Part shown: positions 23,553 to 31,542 of the stretch, one piece after another
Numbering within the stretch: position 1 is the stretch's first letter
Layout of the letters: every line of letters starts with the position of its first letter
Assembly: GCA_938036315.1 (NCBI GenBank)
Contig: CALHPK010000003.1
Span: 1 to 52,721 of the forward strand
Source of the DNA: an uncultured bacterium
GTDB taxonomy: Bacteria > Calescibacteriota > Calescibacteriia > Calescibacteriales > Calescibacteriaceae
Length of the DNA: 52,721 nt
Reading direction: 5' to 3'
Translations under genes and position numbers: made by a program
The notes under the pieces: model-generated
Database searches by the model: none
The model's input: only the letters and a program-made list of their open reading frames with translations
What the model was told of the DNA's origin: nothing

Positions 23553-26500
23553 ATGATGAGGAGAAATTCATCTAAAACAATAATAGTAGTATCAGCTCTT
23601 TTTTTCTTCTTTTTGGCTACCTTAGGGTGTGCAAATAAAGAGAGTAAAAGGAATTACGACGCGCAAATTCGGAGAGCATTAGATCTTATCGAGTCAGGTT
23701 ACTTTCCCGAAGCCGAAAAAATTTTCCTTGATGTAAAATCCCAGGATCCACAAAACTGCCAGGCCTCATATGGATTAGTCTTCGTATCAATAAATAAATT
23801 CGTGACCTCCTTAAATTCAATCATCTCTCTATTGTCTGGGGTAGGAGGATTTTCGGCACCTATTGAACTTCAAAGAATACGCGAGCAATCTCTTTCCAAA
23901 CTAATCCATACTTTACTTTCACCGTTCCTATTCCCCATTGATGAAATCTCAAGGAATATAAAAATTGTCATTGATAAAAAGTGTAGTGTTGATGTTGCAG
24001 TTCCTATAACTATAGGTTCGGATACTAACCCAATTTCCAAGTTTTATTTAGGGAAAAAAGGGGGAACAGCTCGGCGCTGGGGACCAGCAGAAGCATCATT
24101 CATAGGGGCTATTGCTAACATGCTGAACTCCTTTTTTAACCTTATACTCTCCATAAATATCGATATAGATCTTGCAAAACTAATAGAAGCTCAGATAAAT
24201 TTTGGTAGTATCGGATTCCAAACAAACCCTCAGAATTTTCTACAGGACCAAAGCACTGAATCTATATTACGAGGATTCGCAACCCAACAAATCAGAATAT
24301 TCTCCTCAGCAATAGAGATAAATCCGGCAGACCCGGTGGGCATCTTCTCATCCTTAGCTTATATTATAGATACAAGTCCAGATTTACTCAAACTTAACCC
24401 AGGTGCAGAATATACAATAGGTAAAACCTTAGAACAACTTTCATACTCTTTCAAACTCCTTTCCGATCTTATCGAATTAATCCCAACAAATGATAAAAAC
24501 AATATTCTGGCTTATGAAGACGTTGGAGAAAAAGGATTATCTGTGGATGACATAATCTATCTCAATGTCTACAATTACTCAGATCTTGAGCAGGGTCTAT
24601 TCACAAGAATCAGGAACATCGATATAAAAATAGATTCAATTCTTCTCTCCTTATTTATAAAACCCATATTAGACAAGGAAACGAGAAGGAAATATCAAGA
24701 TATACTACTGAGATTTTCAAAAGCTTTTGATGTAGAAAATCCTAACATTCCAGATGAACAGAGGTGGATCTACGCTGAAGATATCAGATATCTACTACCA
24801 TTATTTGAGATAAAAAACACAATAAGGTTCAATCCTAAAAAATTTGTAGAAGGTCTAAAATCTAATCCAGAAGGATTAAGAGCTATTCTACCATTCTGGA
24901 CAGATCTTAATGGAGATGGTTTCCCTGATTTTATCATAGAAGCTGAAACAGTTAGAAATTCGAAAAAATTTTGTTTTGAAAAACAGGAAAGGATAGAAAA
25001 ACCTTTTGTGTTGGGTCCCCTCATACAAATCCAAAGAGAGGATGTGATAAAACGAGTAGATTTTATTTACTCAAAGGGAAAGATAACATCTGATTTTTCA
25101 TGCGAAATTCGAACTGATCTCAAATCAAACTCGATCCAAAATTATTCAGCAAGTATTTTAGCATCTCTCTATGCTAAAAATTTTTCAATAGATTTTAAAA
25201 ATTATGGGCTCATATTCCTTGTATCTCCTTGTGAACAGTATGATACGGCTATAGAAAAAAATTTTATCTGCTATGATACCGTTGGGAAAAATGCAGTACC
25301 TAAGACATTTATAGCAGGGAAAAAATATAATTTAGCAGAGGTTATAAAAGATAAAGATTTATCCTCCGAGTTTGAGATAAAAGTAGTAAGAAGCTATACA
25401 GAGCATACCGGTGACACTCCTTGGTTTCATATTTTTGTAGAATCCGACACAGTGAACGTAAGAATTAATTGGCGTCCTGAGATGTACCAGAATGCAACAA
25501 GCTTCACCATAGAAGCATATAATACCGAAGATAATTCGGGTCAGCCGATCACTTCAGCAGTATTTAGCAAAGAAGTTTCATCTGGCAACATATCTATAGA
25601 TATAAAAGAGTACCGAGAAAAGTTTGGTGATATCCCAAAATCCCTTGTAGTGAAGTTATCATACTTCTGGGAAGATTGCAGTAATACAGTATGCACAAAA
25701 TACTCAACCCTAATAAAGAAGATTCCAGTTTATATCCACTATCCTGCCGATTTCGGATTTGAGAACTCAGATTGTACTATTGCCAGCTGGAGAAAACTTC
25801 GCTCTACTCCATTCTCATCTTACCTCCCTGAACTCAATTTTATATCTGATGAATTCCACAAAATAGAATGTAAACAAAAGACTATAGAATTCGGTAACAG
25901 ATCATTTCAGAAATCGGTAGAAGTAGAAGTTGATTCTTGTCTTCTCCCATTCAACAGAATCGCCTTTATCCTTCCGGTCTCTGTGATCCAGAATGAGTTT
26001 ATGCCCGAAGATTTTGAAGTCTATGCCCTACGCAGAGAACTTACTACAGATGAAATAAAAGTAATGTCATTAGGAATAAATGCAGGCTACTACATAAATG
26101 AAAATATATCATTATCAAAAACAAATGGAGAAAACACAGTCTTTTACTACTTTTTCACAGATCCAAATGTTCTACGAGACGAAACATTCAAAAAATTTCC
26201 TAAATACACTAAAGCAGTTATCGGATGTCAAACAGTTATATCAAGATGCTTTTTTAGCCAAGATGAAAGGCACTTCCCATCAAAAATACTCTTCAAGGGG
26301 CAAATCTATAAACCAAGCATAAAAAGTGATTGCATATTTCCAGAGGGGAATTGGTCTTACTATTATGTAGCCTGGCGCGATCCAACATTTTTCGACTCCG
26401 TGGAAGTAAACTTAGAAAACTTAGGAAACTTATGCCCGCAAGATCCCATAGGCTGGATCAAACCCGATCAATACATTATAAACAAAGTTATATCTGATTT

Positions 26501-26606
26501 TTTAAGCAAAACCTTATCTCCAATAAATACCTTAGTATTACAGATAATAGGCTTGGTTCTTGGTGGAAGTAATATTGGACTTGCCTCAGGAGAATTCTGT
26601 CAGTGA
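23553..26606 (+). CDS. large lipoprotein with N-terminal TPR-like repeat, otherwise unknown
   Basis: The product has 1017 residues. A signal peptide ends in the lipobox LATLGC (Cys 26), so it is a lipoprotein. Residues ~35-75 look like a TPR pair (AQIRRALDLIESGYFPEAEKIFLDV). Around residue 450 a DLNGDGFPDF segment resembles an FG-GAP/Ca-binding loop. The remainder, to ~1010, is mixed alpha/beta with scattered cysteines and two Ig-like stretches, and matches nothing I recognise. The stop overlaps the GTG start of the next gene by 4 bases, so the two are translationally coupled. It heads the exoprotein block of the window. ATGATG at the start leaves a one-residue uncertainty. Confidence 0.7.
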   Translation: MMRRNSSKTIIVVSALFFFFLATLGCANKESKRNYDAQIRRALDLIESGYFPEAEKIFLDVKSQDPQNCQASYGLVFVSINKFVTSLNSIISLLSGVGGFSAPIELQRIREQSLSKLIHTLLSPFLFPIDEISRNIKIVIDKKCSVDVAVPITIGSDTNPISKFYLGKKGGTARRWGPAEASFIGAIANMLNSFFNLILSINIDIDLAKLIEAQINFGSIGFQTNPQNFLQDQSTESILRGFATQQIRIFSSAIEINPADPVGIFSSLAYIIDTSPDLLKLNPGAEYTIGKTLEQLSYSFKLLSDLIELIPTNDKNNILAYEDVGEKGLSVDDIIYLNVYNYSDLEQGLFTRIRNIDIKIDSILLSLFIKPILDKETRRKYQDILLRFSKAFDVENPNIPDEQRWIYAEDIRYLLPLFEIKNTIRFNPKKFVEGLKSNPEGLRAILPFWTDLNGDGFPDFIIEAETVRNSKKFCFEKQERIEKPFVLGPLIQIQREDVIKRVDFIYSKGKITSDFSCEIRTDLKSNSIQNYSASILASLYAKNFSIDFKNYGLIFLVSPCEQYDTAIEKNFICYDTVGKNAVPKTFIAGKKYNLAEVIKDKDLSSEFEIKVVRSYTEHTGDTPWFHIFVESDTVNVRINWRPEMYQNATSFTIEAYNTEDNSGQPITSAVFSKEVSSGNISIDIKEYREKFGDIPKSLVVKLSYFWEDCSNTVCTKYSTLIKKIPVYIHYPADFGFENSDCTIASWRKLRSTPFSSYLPELNFISDEFHKIECKQKTIEFGNRSFQKSVEVEVDSCLLPFNRIAFILPVSVIQNEFMPEDFEVYALRRELTTDEIKVMSLGINAGYYINENISLSKTNGENTVFYYFFTDPNVLRDETFKKFPKYTKAVIGCQTVISRCFFSQDERHFPSKILFKGQIYKPSIKSDCIFPEGNWSYYYVAWRDPTFFDSVEVNLENLGNLCPQDPIGWIKPDQYIINKVISDFLSKTLSPINTLVLQIIGLVLGGSNIGLASGEFCQ

Positions 26607-27172
26607 AAAAATGGACAAAAACTCTTATAGCAATACCGTTACTTCTACCATCAGAAATTCTAGCTCACAAACTTTACCACCAAAGAAGCTTTGACTTATT
26701 CATCGGTGAGGACAAAATAGAACTATATGTGATATACAGAGTACCACCGGGCGAGAAAGCATATAAAATTAGAAAAAAAGCTGATTTGAACCTAAACAAC
26801 TTCATAGATGATGATGAGATCGAAATTGTAAAGAATGAATTAATAGTAGAAGCCTTATCTGGATTCAGGGTAACTCTTCAAGGATATCCAGTAAATATCA
26901 GAATTTCGGATGTAAAATTAGATCTGGCAAGAGAATCCTATTCCTCTTTAGAAATAAGTGCATTCATTACTGTACCGATATGGCTTGCTCCAGCTCCTCC
27001 ACCTCCTAGCTTCAAAATTGGAATTATAGAAGAAAAATTCGAACACTCACATATAAGAATAAAATCCCAATTCAAAATAAAAACAGAAAAGGGAAAAATC
27101 AAACTCAAGGATGGACTATTTCATGGAGAACTTAGAAGGTTTTCTCCAATTATCATCAGAGTACAGCGTTAA
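26603..27172 (+). CDS. secreted protein with EF-hand-like loop, coupled to the large lipoprotein
   Basis: The product has 189 residues from a GTG start that overlaps the previous stop as GTGA. A short signal peptide (KTLIAIPLLLPSEILA) is followed by HKLYHQRSFDLFIGEDKIELYVIYR and a D-x-N-x-N-type acidic loop, ADLNLNNFIDDDEIE (~55-70), resembling an EF-hand/dockerin calcium site. This arrangement recalls the periplasmic part of HupE/UreJ-related proteins, which often begin with an AHK stretch and have a D-x-N-x-D loop, but no membrane part follows. A Pro-rich turn (APAPPPPS) lies near 133. Function unknown; the coupling suggests a partner of the 1017-residue lipoprotein. Confidence 0.6.
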   Translation: MKKWTKTLIAIPLLLPSEILAHKLYHQRSFDLFIGEDKIELYVIYRVPPGEKAYKIRKKADLNLNNFIDDDEIEIVKNELIVEALSGFRVTLQGYPVNIRISDVKLDLARESYSSLEISAFITVPIWLAPAPPPPSFKIGIIEEKFEHSHIRIKSQFKIKTEKGKIKLKDGLFHGELRRFSPIIIRVQR

Positions 27173-27280
27173 AAGGAACATTAAACCACTCTAAAATTGC
27201 TTCCTAAAGCGTGGTAAATTTCCCCGTGAGAAACTTTCAATTCAAAATATCCAACTTAACAGTTTTGTAAAATAGCTTTT

Positions 27281-29470
27281 ATGAGGGTACTCTCAATTGC
27301 TACTGCTTTAGTCAATATTGCTATTTCACTTTTTATCATTCTCCTTTCAATTGGAGGGGGACACACCTTTTCACCTTTTGCTCAGCAGACTGGTATCTTA
27401 TACAAAGTCTACGGGATCTTCTTCCTCTCCGTAGGTTACGCGTCTGTTTCCCTTGCTTTGGCTATACTGATACTAAATGCCATAGCAATAGCAAACCTAT
27501 GCTCAAATAGGGCGCTAACCTACATGCTTATCTCTACCCTCTTTGTGACCGCTGGTTCTGCATTTTTACTTTCTTTCATAAATGAATCATTTGGTGGAGT
27601 TATAGGATACCACATCAAAGATTTTCTAATCAAGACTGTAAAGATACCCAACAACACAGCATTCATACTTGCGCTATTTTCAACCATCACCCCTTTATCC
27701 TTATTTTTATACCCAGCAATCACGACCTTGCTAAGGAAGGTAATAAAGAAGGATAGTCAAAATGACCTTACATCTACACAAAATAAACAACAAATAGAAC
27801 CTCTATTATCGTTAGATGAAACCTCACACAGCACAGAACTTATAAAGATTGAATACTCCAAACCCGCAAAAGGCGAAAGGTTAATAGATATAGATCAAGA
27901 AGAAAAAACAGTAGCATTAAATAAAGAAATCAAGAACAAACAGAACTCAAAAAATGAGAAAAAGCAAAAGGAAGAAATTGGGAAAGGAATACTCCCTCAT
28001 ATTTGTGAAAAATTCATCGAAGGCGATGATAGTCAGGAAGATGGCAAGAGTACAAAGGGGGGGAAATATGATTTCATTTTACCATCACTTGATCTCCTTG
28101 ATGAGCCAGAAGCCTCTGAATATGACCCTCCAGCAGTGCTTAGCATAATCTCTCAAGATCTACTCCGCGCACTAGAATCATTTGGAATAACAGGAAAAAT
28201 AATATCAATGACATCAGGACCTGTTGTGAACTTTTTCGAATTTATTCCTGCTTCTGGAATAAGAGCTACACGGCTGATTCAGTATACAGACGACATAGCG
28301 ATAGCGATGAGATTACCCGGGATAAGAATTATAGCTCCGGTTCCGGGGAGTGGAGCTGTTGGATTTGAAGTTCCACGAAGTAAAAGAAGCATTGTGAGGT
28401 TAAAGGAAGTCATAGATGCCCCAGAGTCAAAAAAAATGAAAATTCCCCTTGCTATAGGGAAGGATATATACGGTAGGCCATTTGTTATAGATCTTCATAA
28501 ACTTCCACATCTTCTTGTAGCAGGAACCACAGGGTCTGGCAAAAGCGTGCTTCTTAACTCAATTGTAGCAAATCTTCTTTTTAGGTTCACCCCGGATGAG
28601 CTAAAGCTGATTCTGGTTGATCCCAAAATGCTAGAATTTTCACCATATAGTGGGATCCCGAATCTCATAACAGATGTTATAACTAATCCTCGGGGGGCCA
28701 TCGATGTTCTGAGATGGGCTGTTGATGAGATGCTCAAACGCTACCAAGTTATGAAGAAAGAACAGGCAAAAAACATAGATAACTATGTTGAAAAGACAGG
28801 AGAAAAGATTCCAAAAATAGTCATAGTAATCGATGAATTTGCAGATCTGATGGTGAGTTCTGCAAGAAAGGTAGAGGAATATATTATGAGATTATCACAA
28901 ATGGCAAGGGCAGCTGGGATCCACATAATACTAACAACTCAAAGACCTTCCGCAGATGTTGTCACAGGGATAATTAAAGCAAACCTACCTGCAAGAATAG
29001 CTCTGCGAGTGTCTGATAAAACAAATTCACGCGTTATCTTGGATGTTAATGGAGCAGAAACCTTACTTGGGCAAGGAGATTTTCTGTTCTCAATGCCAGG
29101 AATTATGCCACAAAGAGGGCACGCATGCTTTATATCCGATGACGAAATTGCACGAATAATAGAGCATCTGAAGGCACAAAGAGAACCAGAATACATACAG
29201 ATAGTGTCCCAAGATGAAGAGGAAGACATCTTAAATTCTGAACTTTTTGGGGATAAAGACCCAAAGTTTAGGGAGGCAGTTGAAATAGCCAAAAATTATG
29301 GGCAGGTCTCAATATCACTGCTTCAGAGAAAACTCGGCATAGGATTCAACCGCGCAGCAAGGATAGTGGAAGAAATGGAAGAAGCCGGAATAGTGAAAAA
29401 ACACGATAAAAAATTAGTCTATATAGGACTTAACCCCCACAGGGTGGAAAAATCTCAACAAAATAACTGA
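27281..29470 (+). CDS. ftsK: FtsK/SpoIIIE-type DNA translocase
   Basis: The product has 729 residues. Four membrane helices fill residues 1-~150; a Lys/Glu-rich linker of ~120 residues follows; the motor domain (~285-640) has Walker A AGTTGSGKS (414-422) and Walker B IVIVIDEFADLM (~516), and TTQRPSADVVTG. The C-terminal ~70 residues form the winged-helix gamma domain (GQVSISLLQRKLGIGFNRAARIVEEME) that reads KOPS/SRS sequences. The protein pumps DNA at the division septum and helps resolve chromosome dimers. It lies between secreted-protein genes, 108 bases after the 189-residue gene, so it may have its own promoter. Confidence 0.95.
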   Translation: MRVLSIATALVNIAISLFIILLSIGGGHTFSPFAQQTGILYKVYGIFFLSVGYASVSLALAILILNAIAIANLCSNRALTYMLISTLFVTAGSAFLLSFINESFGGVIGYHIKDFLIKTVKIPNNTAFILALFSTITPLSLFLYPAITTLLRKVIKKDSQNDLTSTQNKQQIEPLLSLDETSHSTELIKIEYSKPAKGERLIDIDQEEKTVALNKEIKNKQNSKNEKKQKEEIGKGILPHICEKFIEGDDSQEDGKSTKGGKYDFILPSLDLLDEPEASEYDPPAVLSIISQDLLRALESFGITGKIISMTSGPVVNFFEFIPASGIRATRLIQYTDDIAIAMRLPGIRIIAPVPGSGAVGFEVPRSKRSIVRLKEVIDAPESKKMKIPLAIGKDIYGRPFVIDLHKLPHLLVAGTTGSGKSVLLNSIVANLLFRFTPDELKLILVDPKMLEFSPYSGIPNLITDVITNPRGAIDVLRWAVDEMLKRYQVMKKEQAKNIDNYVEKTGEKIPKIVIVIDEFADLMVSSARKVEEYIMRLSQMARAAGIHIILTTQRPSADVVTGIIKANLPARIALRVSDKTNSRVILDVNGAETLLGQGDFLFSMPGIMPQRGHACFISDDEIARIIEHLKAQREPEYIQIVSQDEEEDILNSELFGDKDPKFREAVEIAKNYGQVSISLLQRKLGIGFNRAARIVEEMEEAGIVKKHDKKLVYIGLNPHRVEKSQQNN

Positions 29471-29573
29471 ATTATATCCCTATTATAACCTCACAGAACA
29501 AAAAAGAATCAAAAATCAGATTCGGATTTTAATGAAATAAAAATTTTCAATTCTGTGGAAAAGTTAAAAAAAA

Positions 29574-29584
29574 ATGATTATCAT
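29574..29584. promoter_or_regulatory. Fur-box-like inverted repeat upstream of the 607-residue lipoprotein gene
   Basis: ATGAT-T-ATCAT is an exact inverted repeat. Extended to 19 bases it agrees with the Fur consensus at 13 positions, including 12 contiguous central ones. It is 47 bases before the ATG at 29631, overlapping a possible -10 (CATATAAAC). Iron regulation is inferred only from this match. Confidence 0.3.
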
Positions 29585-29630
29585 ATAAACGGGAAACTTA
29601 TTTTAACAAAAATAAGAGAGGTACCAGGCT

Positions 29631-31454
29631 ATGACGGGGTTAAAAAAGTACTGGGGTTATTTAGGAATAGGGATAGGTATTATACTCTTTTTAGCTTGTG
29701 GTGGTACTGACGACCAACAACCTAAGATGAAGTTCCCGACTGGTGAATTAATAGCGCTTTCGGTCTACGGAGAAAGAGGTTTTACAGACTATAAAGTGTA
29801 TTTCAGAGGATGGGAAACAGATACCCCTCAAACAGTATTCATTACGGATTCAAAGAAGGAAACCACATATGGTTCTGCTTATGTTCTTCCAGTAGAACTT
29901 GTAAAGAGTGTATGGGGAGATAGGCTTCCGGAGCTTTATCATTTCACACCTCAGCCCGATGGGACAATAAACGTAGATGAGAAAACAACAGCACTTTATC
30001 TTGTTATGGTTGCACCTCCATATTTTTGGATGTTTACACCACGGGCTATCGTTTTTGCAGCGGGGCATATAATCCAACATCCTGAGTTCAAAACTCTATA
30101 CCAGAAAGTCGCAGAAGTAAAACCAGGAGAACTCCTAACAGAAAAATCCTCAAATATATTCGCACTTGCCTCGAAAATAGCGGAAGACGTAAGGGAAAGC
30201 TTGCTACCTGCTAAAGCAACACCAAGACTTCAACCTGAGTTGGAAGCTGGAGAAGACTGTGTCAACAGCAGAGTTGCTAAAATAATGGGAGGAGGAGGAA
30301 CAATAAAGTGGAAGGTCAGACATATGATATTTTATGGAATAGGATTCTATAGAGGTTTTGAGATCACAAACGACAAAACTCCAGTGAAATATGCTGTATC
30401 AAAGGCTCAGTATGGAAAAATAGATCTCTCCCTTGACAATATATTGTCATTCAATATATTCAACCCAGAGGAAGAGTTCGGCGTTGACCTTCCCGAGCCT
30501 AAAAGAGACCCGTACGGAATAAGGTGGGAAAAAGGGATAGAACTGAGCACCTCGGTATTTACAAATCCGGTAAAAAGAGTAGGTTTAATCGCAAATTTTG
30601 GAAGAGCAGTAAAGTACACAGTTGAGATAGTGGTTCCTAACATTGCAGCGTGTATCCCAGATGGCGATACCTGGGGATGGGTAGTCGCTACTGCCCAAAA
30701 TCTCCTGACAGGCCAAGAAGAACTTACTCTCAAGTCAATATTTGCGTCAGGAGCATGGGATGAAGCCCTAAACCTGATATCTCAACTCTTTCAAGGTTCA
30801 TTCCTGTCTAACCTGCTAAGTAAGTTTGGGTTCAGCGGATGTGGGTATGGAGTTAACTTTATTATAAATCAGATAGCAGCAACTATAAGGAATTTTCCAC
30901 TTGTTAAACTATGGGATGCCTTTACAAGATACATACCATTTGGGATAGAACTTTTCACAAGACCCAAGACAGCATATTTTAGAGCCTACAATGGACAGCC
31001 TATGCCGGCAGAGTCCCCTGTTCTATCTCACTTCCCTCAGAGCACCTCCTCACCTGGATATATGAAGCTATCCGTACTTCCATACGGATGCGATAGATTT
31101 AACTGCGCAATAAGAATAAATTGTGGAGATGAAAAAGGCCTGTATGAGAAAAGCTTCAGGACCCCTCCCGGAACTTGTGAGTATGAATTAAATTTACCTC
31201 TGCCCCCGGGGTTTTATGGACAAAGCTGTATACTATCACTAATATTCAACAACAATGAGGAAACTAGCAGGAAAACTATATCTATATCCAATTGTCCAAC
31301 CTGTCCAGTTCCTTCTATGGGGGGCAAAGGCGGAGCGCAAGAGGAAGGTGGATGTAGTTCTGCCCCTGTACATAGCCCATACTTTGTATTTGCTATAGCG
31401 ATAATCTTCATACTCAAAGCTGCAAGACAATACTACAAAGAAGAAAGAAACTAA
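29631..31454 (+). CDS. lipoprotein with C-terminal GGC/membrane-helix/basic sorting tail
   Basis: The product has 607 residues. The N-terminus has a lipobox FLAC (Cys 23) followed by GGTDDQQ, indicating a lipoprotein. The body is unknown, with a Cys-bearing C-terminal domain (~470-560). The last 40 residues contain a CPTCPVP spacer, then EEGGCSS (Cys 575), a hydrophobic helix (~582-595) and a basic end, KAARQYYKEER. This three-part tail resembles the MYXO-CTERM/JDVT-CTERM class, where Cys is processed and the helix is removed or retained. GAGAGG before the ATG gives a normal ribosome site. The same kind of tail occurs inside the 1226-residue frame at 48986-52666. Confidence 0.7.
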   Translation: MTGLKKYWGYLGIGIGIILFLACGGTDDQQPKMKFPTGELIALSVYGERGFTDYKVYFRGWETDTPQTVFITDSKKETTYGSAYVLPVELVKSVWGDRLPELYHFTPQPDGTINVDEKTTALYLVMVAPPYFWMFTPRAIVFAAGHIIQHPEFKTLYQKVAEVKPGELLTEKSSNIFALASKIAEDVRESLLPAKATPRLQPELEAGEDCVNSRVAKIMGGGGTIKWKVRHMIFYGIGFYRGFEITNDKTPVKYAVSKAQYGKIDLSLDNILSFNIFNPEEEFGVDLPEPKRDPYGIRWEKGIELSTSVFTNPVKRVGLIANFGRAVKYTVEIVVPNIAACIPDGDTWGWVVATAQNLLTGQEELTLKSIFASGAWDEALNLISQLFQGSFLSNLLSKFGFSGCGYGVNFIINQIAATIRNFPLVKLWDAFTRYIPFGIELFTRPKTAYFRAYNGQPMPAESPVLSHFPQSTSSPGYMKLSVLPYGCDRFNCAIRINCGDEKGLYEKSFRTPPGTCEYELNLPLPPGFYGQSCILSLIFNNNEETSRKTISISNCPTCPVPSMGGKGGAQEEGGCSSAPVHSPYFVFAIAIIFILKAARQYYKEERN

Positions 31455-31500
31455 GATTCTAAGATTAAGATTCCAAAATTAAGATCTAAGATTAAGATTC
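31452..31500. repeat. AAGATT-type microrepeats after the 607-residue lipoprotein gene
   Basis: CTAAGATTAAGATTC occurs exactly at 31459-31473 and 31486-31500, 27 bases apart, and a shorter form CTAAGATTC starts at the stop codon (31451). Confidence 0.75.
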
Positions 31501-31542
31501 TAACACCCCATTTTTTATATCTTATCTTTCCTTTATTCGTTA

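Noticed and set aside
29512-29530. AAAATC-N7-GATTTT hairpin after ftsK as an intrinsic terminator
   Set aside because: The stem is AT-only apart from one pair and lacks a following T tract; I could not find a convincing intrinsic terminator anywhere in the window.
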